Assembly (NCBI GenBank): GCA_023277325.1
Contig: JALRIQ010000039.1
Coordinates: forward strand, 1-9,108
From: Bacteroidia bacterium
GTDB taxonomy: Bacteria; Bacteroidota; Bacteroidia; UBA8524
Reading direction: 5' to 3'
DNA length: 9,108 nucleotides
Shown piece after piece: positions 1-5,929 of the stretch. The notes under the pieces were generated by a model. That model saw nothing but the letters and a program-made list of their open reading frames with translations, was not told where the DNA came from and did no database searches. Positions within the stretch are counted from its first letter, which is position 1. Each line of letters begins with the position of its first letter. The position numbers and the translations under genes are program-made.

Positions 1-1
1 T

Positions 2-190
2 ATACAATTAGGACTGAAGGGTAACTTTAAGGTCAAAGATAACCCATTGAAGTGGTTGGATTGGATAGTTAGTGGAGATACTTTGAAGAACTTCTTCGAG
101 GGAGTGGTTACTGACTACAATGCATCTGGGATGACAGGTGATTGGGGTTGGGGTGAACCAGTTAAAAAAGAAGAAAAGATAGCTGCTTAG
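2..190 (+). CDS. C-terminal fragment of an unrecognised protein (runs off left edge)
   Basis: This frame is open from the left edge and ends in TAG, giving the last 62 residues of a protein. I do not recognise it. The fragment is rich in Trp, Gly and Asp (the stretch TGDWGWGEP lies near the end) and finishes with a charged tail, PVKKEEKIAA. It has no membrane segment or familiar motif. Its stop codon directly abuts the stop of the minus-strand frame at 191, so the two genes converge with no spacer, as is common in compact phage or mobile DNA. The block is about 37-43% GC here, lower than the housekeeping genes to the right. It may belong to a mobile element, a phage, or a wrongly joined contig. 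That it codes is likely but unproven. Confidence 0.5.
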   Translation: MQLGLKGNFKVKDNPLKWLDWIVSGDTLKNFFEGVVTDYNASGMTGDWGWGEPVKKEEKIAA

Positions 191-202
191 TTATTCTAAA
201 GC
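185..202. terminator. Weak hairpin at the convergent stops
   Basis: GCTTAG at 185-190 can pair with CTAAAGC at 196-202 (one bulged A) around a TTATT loop. The hairpin straddles the two abutting stop codons. The minus-strand side is followed by a T-rich run (the complement of 163-181), so it may act as a weak terminator for the minus-strand frame. The stem is short and the call is tentative. Confidence 0.25.
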
Positions 203-526
203 TTCTCTTGTTCTATCAAGACCGTATAAATTATAATCTACAGCATCACTAAAATTACCTAATTCTTCATCAGGTATTTCAATCTTTGGATATAGTGACC
301 ATGCTTCTTCATACCTAGAAGTATTAGCATAGTCATTAAAAATAGTTTTTCCTGGTGTAGTAGGTTCATATAAATCAGCTATCAATCTTCTATCATATGA
401 TGGCAACCTATTAAACCATCTTTTTGCTAGTCGATTTCTAGTTTCTGGACTATTATACATATCTTTTTGTAGTGCTAGTTCAGTAGCTTGTTGTATAGCT
501 GCTCTTGTATAAAAAAGTGAGGGCAA
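191..526 (-). CDS. Hypothetical protein, probably missing its N-terminus
   Basis: This is an open frame of about 111 residues with protein-like composition: a basic helical first half (ETRNRLAKRWFNRLPSYDRR) and an acidic C-terminal half (KIEIPDEELGNFSDAVDYN). I recognise no family. It has no signal peptide or membrane segment. The only start in range is a TTG at 526. The frame stays open upstream to about 563 without an ATG, and it crosses into DNA that codes for a different protein on the plus strand, so the real N-terminus is probably lost at the boundary near 505-530. GC content is about 30-33%, clearly lower than the genes to the right, with A/T-ending codons throughout. The frame converges with the preceding one, stop to stop. 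It could be phage or mobile-element DNA, or part of a misjoined contig. Confidence 0.45.
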   Translation of the reverse strand: MPSLFYTRAAIQQATELALQKDMYNSPETRNRLAKRWFNRLPSYDRRLIADLYEPTTPGKTIFNDYANTSRYEEAWSLYPKIEIPDEELGNFSDAVDYNLYGLDRTREALE

Positions 527-530
527 GGTA
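505..530. other. Probable boundary between foreign or misjoined DNA and chromosomal DNA
   Basis: GC content is about 30-33% over 240-480 and about 48% over 541-600. On the left, the minus-strand frame lacks a proper start. On the right, the plus-strand frame lacks its N-terminal domain. Both truncations fall in the same 25 bases or so. I see no clear direct repeat, inverted repeat or tRNA end here that would name an attachment site or insertion sequence. Confidence 0.45.
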
Positions 531-732
531 TACGTATGGAAAACCCGGTCAAATTTCCTGGCTTATTTCCATTAAATGGCCCGTTAAGGCCATGCGCTTG
601 TCCAAGGCTTTTATGCTCATTTTCCCTATCTATTTTCTTCTTATCTTTCCAATCTGCTTAATCCTGAACTTTATGGATACCCATATGGGTCACCTTACTG
701 GAGCAGGAATAATATTGAAAGGATATAAATGA
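505..732 (+). CDS. C-terminal remnant of a probable SAM-dependent methyltransferase
   Basis: This frame of 75 codons is open from 499 and ends at TGA 730-732, which overlaps the ATG of the permease gene (ATGA). It starts only at a TTG (505). Residues from about 9 onward resemble, from memory, the tail of Bacteroidota class I methyltransferases: YGKPGQISW, a hydrophobic stretch at about residues 37-56, then a Gly-Thr/Ala-Gly strand ending in a basic residue (TGAGIILKGYK). The catalytic Rossmann domain is absent: the sequence upstream of about 530 changes to the AT-rich block and encodes something else. It is therefore best read as the 3' end of a larger gene cut at the boundary. The four-base overlap suggests that it was cotranscribed and coupled with the permease. 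The alternative is an unrelated small membrane protein. The family call is from memory and only moderately sure. Confidence 0.4.
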   Translation: MYKKVRARYTYGKPGQISWLISIKWPVKAMRLSKAFMLIFPIYFLLIFPICLILNFMDTHMGHLTGAGIILKGYK

Positions 733-1958
733 TTCTTAGTCGGTTCATAGCCAGACGCTACCTGTTTTCGAAAAACAACCCCAATGCCATCAATATCATC
801 AGTGGCATTTCGGTAGTCGGCTTTGCTGTTGGCGCAATGGCCCTGGTAACTGTTATGTCGGTTTTCAATGGCTTTGAATCCCTGGTGCAATCGCTTTATA
901 CCGCATTTGACCCAGACTTCAAGATCGAAGCGAAATATGGCAAAGTTTTCCATGCTGATTCCGTTCCCTATTATGAAATCCAACAGCTTGAGGCGGTCGA
1001 CCAAATAGCTCAGGTCCTCGAAGAAAATGTGGTATTGCGCTATGATGAACGTCAGGCCATTGCCACCATGAAAGGAGTGAGCGAGAACTACGTGTATGTT
1101 ACCCAATTGGATAGCATGGTGTATGAAGGCCAATTGCTTTTGCAAAGTGGCGATCAAAACTATGCCGTCGCCGGACTCGGAATTGCTGCACGACTCGGAC
1201 TCTCCACCTATAACGACTATACCCGACTGGCTATTTACATGCCCCGACGTGGAACCGGTTTTAATATGATGAATCCGGAACAGGCGCTCAATCAGGCATT
1301 TGTTCGTCCTTCCGGGGTGTTTAGCATAGACGACGATATCAATAATAAATACGTCATTGTTCCATTAAGGCTCGCTCATGAGTTAATGGATTATACCGAC
1401 GAGGTTTCAGCTTTAGAGATTTCTTTAAAACCCGGCTTCGACCTGAAGGAGGCCGAAAAACAAATCGCCCAAATCGTGGGAAATGATTTTGTGGTAAAAA
1501 ACCGGGAGGCTCAGGAGGAAACCCTCTATAAAGTATTTCGCTATGAGAAGTGGGCAACAGCTATGATCATGGTATTTATTCTCGTGCTACTCACCTTTAC
1601 GGTTATTTCCTCTTCAAGTATGCTGGTGATGGAAAAGCGCAAGGACATCGCCACCCTTAGAAGCATGGGAGCAAAAGACCTGTTAATTCGCAGCATTTTC
1701 CTTCAAGAGGGCATCATGATCGCTTTAAGCGGTGGTATAATCGGATTGATACTTGGCTACCTGCTTTGCTGGCTCCAAGCTACCTATGGCCTAATCGGCT
1801 TTGGCGGACTCGGCACCTTCATTATCAATGCCTATCCGGTAGAAATGAAATGGACGGATTTTGTCTTTATCTTCCTATTCATTCTGGCGCTTGGTTTTGC
1901 CACCTCTTGGTTCCCTGCAAAAAAAGCAGCGCGGATGGATGCGGGTTCAGCCTACTAA
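729..1958 (+). CDS. FtsX/LolC-LolE-type ABC transporter permease
   Basis: This is an inner-membrane permease of 409 residues, the usual length for the LolC/LolE branch of the MacB/FtsX superfamily. These proteins work with an ATPase (LolD type) to drive envelope export, classically release of lipoproteins from the inner membrane to a carrier. The layout fits: a first membrane helix at about 22-46 after the typical ARRYLFSKNNPNAINIIS entry, a large periplasmic domain at about 47-275, then three helices at about 276-300, 325-350 and 375-395. The cytoplasmic coupling segment MEKRKDIATLRSMGA lies at 301-315. The ATG overlaps the TGA of the preceding frame. No ATPase gene lies nearby, so its partner must be encoded elsewhere, which is common in Bacteroidota. 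The C-terminal end (ARMDAGSAY) looks slightly unusual, but the gene appears complete. A general FtsX-like transporter with another substrate is possible. Confidence 0.88.
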   Translation: MILSRFIARRYLFSKNNPNAINIISGISVVGFAVGAMALVTVMSVFNGFESLVQSLYTAFDPDFKIEAKYGKVFHADSVPYYEIQQLEAVDQIAQVLEENVVLRYDERQAIATMKGVSENYVYVTQLDSMVYEGQLLLQSGDQNYAVAGLGIAARLGLSTYNDYTRLAIYMPRRGTGFNMMNPEQALNQAFVRPSGVFSIDDDINNKYVIVPLRLAHELMDYTDEVSALEISLKPGFDLKEAEKQIAQIVGNDFVVKNREAQEETLYKVFRYEKWATAMIMVFILVLLTFTVISSSSMLVMEKRKDIATLRSMGAKDLLIRSIFLQEGIMIALSGGIIGLILGYLLCWLQATYGLIGFGGLGTFIINAYPVEMKWTDFVFIFLFILALGFATSWFPAKKAARMDAGSAY

Positions 1959-1984
1959 AATTCCTTCGCACAAGGAAAACATGC

Positions 1985-1992
1985 TATTTTTG
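1985..1992 (+). promoter_or_regulatory. Bacteroidota -7 promoter element for pth
   Basis: TATTTTTG matches the Bacteroidota -7 consensus TAnnTTTG exactly and ends 5 bases before the pth ATG. A start of transcription a few bases downstream would fall at or next to the ATG, so the transcript could have almost no leader. No good TTG -33 element is visible at the expected spacing. The preceding stop codon is only about 40 bp upstream. Confidence 0.45.
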
Positions 1993-1997
1993 TGGAC

Positions 1998-2555
1998 ATG
2001 AAATACCTCATCGCGGGACTCGGGAACGTGGGCAGTGAATATGCCAATACCCGTCATAATATTGGATTTAACGTCGTGGATGAATTGGCCCGCCGAATGG
2101 GGGTTTCATTTGATATTGGCCGTCATGCTCATGTGACCGAAGGAAAATTCAAGGGAAGAACCTTAGTGCTGATTAAGCCTACCACCTACATGAACCTCAG
2201 TGGTAAAGCGGTAAATTATTGGTTGAAGGAGCTAAAAATCAAGGATGAAAACCTGCTCGTTATCACCGATGATCTTGCCCTGCCCTTTGGCAAGATTCGC
2301 ATGAAAGGAAAAGGAAGTGATGGCGGACATAACGGACTTAAAGACATTAACCTCACGCTTGGGCACAATCACTACCCGCGTTTAAGATTTGGCATAGATA
2401 GCCGCTTTGGAAAAGGGCGCCAGGTTGACTACGTTCTTGGAAAATGGAATGCCGAAGAGGAAAAATTTCTTGATGAACATGTCAACAAAGCTGCGGATGC
2501 AGCAGAGGCATTTTGCAGTATCGGGCTAGAACGTGCAATGAACTTTTTCAACTAA
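1998..2555 (+). CDS. pth: Peptidyl-tRNA hydrolase
   Basis: Pth cleaves the ester bond of peptidyl-tRNAs that have dropped off the ribosome and so recycles tRNA in the cytoplasm. The protein has 185 residues, a normal length. Starting at the ATG at 1998, the family residues fall in place: LGNVG with Asn10, TRHNIGF with the catalytic His20 (the same numbers as in the E. coli enzyme), MNLSG with Asn66, DDLALPFG with Asp91, and GGHNGLK with Asn112. A GTG two codons upstream (1992) would add Met-Asp, but it lies inside the likely -7 element, so I prefer the ATG. The short-chain dehydrogenase follows after 22 bp, so the two are probably cotranscribed. The gene is intact and nothing is unusual in the protein. 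Confidence 0.96.
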   Translation: MKYLIAGLGNVGSEYANTRHNIGFNVVDELARRMGVSFDIGRHAHVTEGKFKGRTLVLIKPTTYMNLSGKAVNYWLKELKIKDENLLVITDDLALPFGKIRMKGKGSDGGHNGLKDINLTLGHNHYPRLRFGIDSRFGKGRQVDYVLGKWNAEEEKFLDEHVNKAADAAEAFCSIGLERAMNFFN

Positions 2556-2577
2556 GGGTCAGTTTAGTCAATCAACT

Positions 2578-3354
2578 ATGTCAACAGCACTTATTACCGG
2601 AGCATCGTCCGGTCTCGGTATTGATTTCGCTCACCAGTTTGCTAAAGATGGGCACGACGTTGTTCTGCTTGCACGAAGTAAACCTGAGCTTGAGTCTCTA
2701 GCCATAGAGCTGGAAAAAACGTATTCCATTCGCGCTACAGTAATTGTCGCCGATCTGAGCATTGAAGAGGAAGTTTCTCGCATCTTTCCTGCGCTTCAAG
2801 ATTTAGGTATTGAAATCGATTATTTGGTAAACAATGCGGGCTTCGGTCACCATGACGCATTCTCCTCACTTCCCTGGTCAGCGCACCAAGCATTGATGCG
2901 TGTAAATATGGAATCCCTGACTCAGCTTACCCATGAATTCCTGCAGCCCATGCTTCAAAAAGGCCGAGGGAAAATCATGTTAGTAGCCTCAACTGCCTCC
3001 TTTCAACCTGGGCCATTTATGGCGCTTTATTATGCCTCGAAAGCCTATGTGCGCTCTTTCGGTGAAGCACTCAGTAAAGAGTTGGAAGGAAGCGGCGTTT
3101 CAGTCACTATTCTCTGCCCAGGTCCAACCCAAACCCCCTTCTTCGAAAAAGCAGGAATGAATTCCATGAAGCTGCTGAACTGGGGACAAATGGAATCCTC
3201 TGAAAAAGTGGCCAAATATGGTTACCGCCAAATGATGCGCGGAAAACGCACCGTGATTTCTGGTACGCTGAATGCGCTGGGTGCATTTGCTACCCGATTG
3301 GCTCCTAAAGGGCTACAACTTTCAGTAGTCAACTGGCTGCACAAAAACAGTTAA
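2578..3354 (+). CDS. Short-chain dehydrogenase/reductase (SDR), classical type
   Basis: This is a cytoplasmic NAD(P)-dependent oxidoreductase of 258 residues, standard for classical SDRs. The Rossmann cofactor motif TGASSGLG is at 7-14. Arg33 at the end of the second strand (LLAR) suggests a preference for NADP(H). NNAG is at 85-88. The catalytic tetrad is Asn110, Ser138, Tyr151 and Lys155 (YYASK), and PGPTQTPF at about 181-188 closes the active site. The overall look (DltE/YqjQ-like, with a long basic C-terminal segment ending VNWLHKNS) fits a group often acting on lipid-like or hydrophobic carbonyls, but the substrate cannot be read from the sequence. It lies 22 bp after pth and 38 bp before the patatin gene, and all three share a strand. 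Confidence 0.92.
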   Translation: MSTALITGASSGLGIDFAHQFAKDGHDVVLLARSKPELESLAIELEKTYSIRATVIVADLSIEEEVSRIFPALQDLGIEIDYLVNNAGFGHHDAFSSLPWSAHQALMRVNMESLTQLTHEFLQPMLQKGRGKIMLVASTASFQPGPFMALYYASKAYVRSFGEALSKELEGSGVSVTILCPGPTQTPFFEKAGMNSMKLLNWGQMESSEKVAKYGYRQMMRGKRTVISGTLNALGAFATRLAPKGLQLSVVNWLHKNS

Positions 3355-3380
3355 TTCCGTCCGGTATCGGCGATAAGTCG

Positions 3381-3388
3381 TATTTTCG
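3381..3388 (+). promoter_or_regulatory. Possible -7 promoter element for the patatin gene
   Basis: TATTTTCG differs from TAnnTTTG at one position and ends 4 bases before the ATG at 3393. The arrangement repeats that seen upstream of pth. No convincing -33 TTG is seen, so the patatin gene may equally be read from the upstream promoter. Confidence 0.3.
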
Positions 3389-3392
3389 GGGA

Positions 3393-4142
3393 ATGGCAGA
3401 TTATGCACTAGGTATTGCACTAGGAGGGGGTGGAGCTCGCGGTTATGCCCACTTGGGTGTTCTTCAGGCATTGAAAGAAAAAGGGATTGAAGCGGATATC
3501 TACAGCGGCACAAGCGCAGGTTCTATTGTAGGTGCTTTCATGGCGTCGGGGATGGAACCAAAAGAGGTTTTTAAGCTGATGAAGCGCAACTCCATATTTG
3601 ATTTTGCCAAGCTCACCATTCCATCTATTGGCTTACTGAGCCTTGATAACCTCACCAAACACCTCAAAAAGCACATAAAATATGAAAAGCTGGAAAATCT
3701 CCCCATTCCGCTAATCGTAACGATCGCCAATATGTATTCCGGTAAGGTTCACTATATGGAAGAAGGGCCCTTGCTGCAAATTGTGCAAGCATCATCTTCG
3801 ATTCCGGTTCTCTTTGCCCCGGTTGAAATCGATGGTCAATTGTACAATGATGGAGGTATTTTCGACAACCTTCCTTACAAGCCGCTGGAAAAGAAATGCG
3901 ATCATATCATCGCCATCCATATCAGTCCGATTCGCCCAATTAAACAACTCAAAAATCTGGCTCAGGTAGCAACCCGTACTTTTGAATTGAGTGTTAATGG
4001 GCATATCAAAGAAAGTCGAAACGACAAGCGAACAATCATTGCGCCAAAGGGAATTGAATCCTTTGATTTACTCGACGCCCGATATGCGGATAAGCTTTAT
4101 GAAATTGCTTATGAGCATACGACGAACCTCGACCTTTCTTAA
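3393..4142 (+). CDS. Patatin-like phospholipase (RssA-like)
   Basis: This is a serine lipid acyl hydrolase of the patatin family, 249 residues, a compact single-domain form like RssA/YchK. The glycine-rich oxyanion loop GGGGARG is at 11-17. The nucleophile elbow GTSAG is at 39-43 with Ser41. The partner aspartate of the Ser-Asp dyad is in the DGG motif at 153-155 (LYNDGGIFDNLP). There is no signal peptide or membrane helix, so it probably acts in the cytoplasm or on the inner face of the membrane, releasing fatty acids from phospholipids or lysophospholipids. The ATG at 3393 places the oxyanion loop at the usual distance from the N-terminus. It follows the SDR gene by 38 bp and is probably part of the same transcript, which hints at lipid metabolism without proving it. 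The natural substrate is unknown. Confidence 0.93.
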   Translation: MADYALGIALGGGGARGYAHLGVLQALKEKGIEADIYSGTSAGSIVGAFMASGMEPKEVFKLMKRNSIFDFAKLTIPSIGLLSLDNLTKHLKKHIKYEKLENLPIPLIVTIANMYSGKVHYMEEGPLLQIVQASSSIPVLFAPVEIDGQLYNDGGIFDNLPYKPLEKKCDHIIAIHISPIRPIKQLKNLAQVATRTFELSVNGHIKESRNDKRTIIAPKGIESFDLLDARYADKLYEIAYEHTTNLDLS

Positions 4143-4198
4143 AATTCCTCTCGGATTTCTGTACTGAATTGGGTATATTACTAACAAATCAAGCGATT

Positions 4199-4486
4199 AT
4201 GAACAGAGAAGAATTTCATGCATACGCCGATAAGAAAATCGACGAGCTTTACGACACCATTGAAGAATTAGACAAGAAAAAAGAAACTGCCACAGCCGCG
4301 GCAAAAGAAAAATACGCGGAACAAATTGAGGCAGCCAAGAAAAAACGCAGTGAACTAAGCGAGCAATTGGCTTCCTTGAAAAATGCAAGCGGTGATTCTT
4401 GGGAAGAGCTCAAACAAGCCTTCACTGAAAGCACTGATTCTTTCAAAACCCACCTGGCTAATATTAAAGCGCGTTTCGCTGAATAA
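4199..4486 (+). CDS. Small coiled-coil protein, possible Sll1863-like stress protein
   Basis: The product is a soluble, highly charged helical protein of 95 residues. Residues about 8-62 are rich in Lys, Glu and Ala with heptad-like spacing (IDELYDTIEELDKKK, then EKYAEQIEAAKKKRSELSEQ), predicting a long coiled coil. A Ser-Gly-Asp break at 64-66 is followed by a second amphipathic helix (WEELKQAFTESTDSFKTHL). This two-helix plan with an SGDxWEELK turn resembles small coiled-coil proteins annotated as Sll1863-family stress response proteins. I make that link from memory and only tentatively. I chose the ATG at 4199 because the frame upstream to a TTG at 4169 is not helical and looks like leader. 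Its TAA abuts the menF stop, and its last codons form one arm of the shared hairpin. Confidence 0.75.
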   Translation: MNREEFHAYADKKIDELYDTIEELDKKKETATAAAKEKYAEQIEAAKKKRSELSEQLASLKNASGDSWEELKQAFTESTDSFKTHLANIKARFAE

Positions 4487-4515
4487 TTAGCTTAAGCGCA
4501 CAACACGCGCTTTTT
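4466..4515. terminator. Bidirectional terminator inside the ends of two convergent genes
   Basis: AAAGCGCGT (4466-4474) and ACGCGCTTT (4505-4513) are perfect 9-base inverted repeats. Inside them CGCT (4477-4480) can pair with AGCG (4495-4498). On the plus strand the right arm runs into TTTTT, as expected for an intrinsic terminator of the coiled-coil gene. On the minus strand the T-tract is weaker (TTTAATATT). The stem lies wholly within the final codons of the coiled-coil gene and menF. Confidence 0.65.
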
Positions 4516-5497
4516 CTTCTGTTTCCAGCCACTCCAGCTCCGGATTGGACTGGGCAGTTAGTCCTGCGCCTACATAAATATATTGCTTCTCACCTAAGAC
4601 CTGCATACAACGTAGGTTGACAAAAAGGTGGGAAGCATTTTTTGCGTGTAAACCAAGGTATCCTGCATAATACGATCTCGAAAAACCTTCTTCTTTCACC
4701 AAAAAATCCATTGCTTCCTTTTTGGGCAAACCAGCTACTGCGGGAGTTGGGTGCAAGGCCCGAATAATTGGAAAGATATTTTGCGTGGGATCACGCAGCT
4801 CGGCACTAATTTCATTTTTTAGATGAGTAAGGTGTCCGGAATTTGCCTTGGTCTTATTAGTAATGTTTAGGGATTTCGAATACGGTTTTAGGGTTTTTTC
4901 CAGGTACTGTAAAACAATATCCTGCTCTTCCAGTTCCTTATCCCCAAAATCACCTTGTCCGGCAGAGCGTGTTCCAGCCAATGCCATGGTTTGAATTTGC
5001 TCATTATTTCTTGCAAGCAATAATTCCGGACTCGCCCCCATCCACATGCCCGTTGAGGGCGAATACCAGATATAGCAAAACGCATTCTCATGCCTTTCCA
5101 TCAATACAGAAAAATGATCAAAGGGATCAAAATTGGGTAAATCTTCCTCAATCACGCGGGCAGCAACAAGTTTATTATACTTGCCAGACTGTATAGCCTC
5201 CACCGATTTGGCAACCAGGGTCATATAGCCCAATTTATTGGAAGTGGCAGGGCTTTTTGGAGCGCCCACATACACGTAATTCTGTGCATCCAGATAGGTA
5301 CAAAACGCGGGGGATTCATCGGAGAAAGGAGCAAAAACAAAAAAAGGAGATTCGCTTTCCTCTCCCTGCCATAGTTTTTCTTGGGTAGGCTCAATATAGT
5401 TTACCTTTTTTTCATTGGGCAAACGCCATGCCACCATACAGAGTCCCGCTTCTTGGGCATGATGAAATTTATCCTTTAAGTCGGAGTGCATCCTCAT
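4487..5497 (-). CDS. menF: Isochorismate synthase (menaquinone pathway)
   Basis: This chorismate-binding enzyme converts chorismate to isochorismate, the first committed step of menaquinone synthesis, in the cytoplasm. The length is 336 residues, short for MenF/EntC because the N-terminal part is reduced, as is usual in Bacteroidota. Family signatures in order are NKLVAAR at 108-114 with the likely general-base Lys109, GASPELLL at 154-161, LAGTR at 173-177, HPTPAVAGLP, the SRSYYAGYLG segment, VNLRC, and the GAGLTAQSNPELEW end motif. Anthranilate and aminodeoxychorismate synthases share this fold, but the LAGTR and GAGLTAQS forms and the menI neighbour favour isochorismate. The first ATG (5497) overlaps the end of menI by 29 bp and a second ATG lies at 5491. 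Either start gives overlap, so translation is probably coupled to menI. Confidence 0.88.
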   Translation of the reverse strand: MRMHSDLKDKFHHAQEAGLCMVAWRLPNEKKVNYIEPTQEKLWQGEESESPFFVFAPFSDESPAFCTYLDAQNYVYVGAPKSPATSNKLGYMTLVAKSVEAIQSGKYNKLVAARVIEEDLPNFDPFDHFSVLMERHENAFCYIWYSPSTGMWMGASPELLLARNNEQIQTMALAGTRSAGQGDFGDKELEEQDIVLQYLEKTLKPYSKSLNITNKTKANSGHLTHLKNEISAELRDPTQNIFPIIRALHPTPAVAGLPKKEAMDFLVKEEGFSRSYYAGYLGLHAKNASHLFVNLRCMQVLGEKQYIYVGAGLTAQSNPELEWLETEEKARVVRLS

Positions 5498-5927
5498 TTA
5501 TTTCTACAACAGCCATGGTAAGACGGCTGATACATACGCGATCACCTTCTTCATCCCGAATATCGATTTCCCAAACCTGGGTGGTTTTTCCGACATGGAA
5601 AGGACGTGCTGTGCCATAAACAAAGCCAGAACGAGCCGGCTTCAGGTGGTTGGCGTTGATTTCCATCCCAAAGGCCACATAACGTTCCCTGTCTAAAACC
5701 ATATTTGCCGCCATGCTCCCTAAAGTTTCGGCCAAAGCCAAGGAAGCACCTCCATTCAACATTTTGAGTGGTTGGAAGGTACGCTCGTCGACCGGCATGC
5801 GTGCTTTGAGGTAATCCTCGTGAATTTCAGTGTATTCAATGCCAATATGCTCAGCCATGCTACCTTTCATGCGGTCATTTAAAGCTGCGAGCGGTATATT
5901 CGTGTCGATTTTTGGTAATTGTCTCAT
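5469..5927 (-). CDS. menI: Hotdog-fold thioesterase, probable DHNA-CoA hydrolase
   Basis: MenI hydrolyses 1,4-dihydroxy-2-naphthoyl-CoA to DHNA, a late step of menaquinone synthesis. The 152-residue protein follows E. coli YdiI/MenI closely along its length: MPVDERTFQP, NGGASLALAETLGS, GMEINANHLKPARSG, HVGKTTQVWEIDI and SRLTMAVV. The active-site positions of YdiI (Gln48, His54, Glu63) correspond with the same spacing to Gln52, Asn58 and Glu67, so the nucleophile or base Glu is kept but the usual HGG histidine is Asn. The start at 5927 is supported because the N-terminal residues also align with YdiI. The gene overlaps menF downstream, supporting the menaquinone assignment. A broader PaaI-type acyl-CoA thioesterase is the alternative, made somewhat likelier by the Asn. 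Confidence 0.8.
   Translation of the reverse strand: MRQLPKIDTNIPLAALNDRMKGSMAEHIGIEYTEIHEDYLKARMPVDERTFQPLKMLNGGASLALAETLGSMAANMVLDRERYVAFGMEINANHLKPARSGFVYGTARPFHVGKTTQVWEIDIRDEEGDRVCISRLTMAVVEINEDALRLKG
5895..5914 (+). promoter_or_regulatory. Candidate promoter region of the histidine phosphatase gene
   Basis: Two near matches to TAnnTTTG lie here, TATATTCG (5895-5902) and GATTTTTG (5907-5914), each with one mismatch. Both lie within the first codons of menI on the other strand, as they must because only 2 bp separate the two start codons. No good -33 element is seen and the choice between them is open. Confidence 0.25.
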
Positions 5928-5929
5928 GT

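Noticed and set aside
690..1157. A 155-codon minus-strand open frame inside the permease gene
   Set aside because: It is antisense to well-supported permease codons and shows no recognisable motif. I treat it as a shadow frame.
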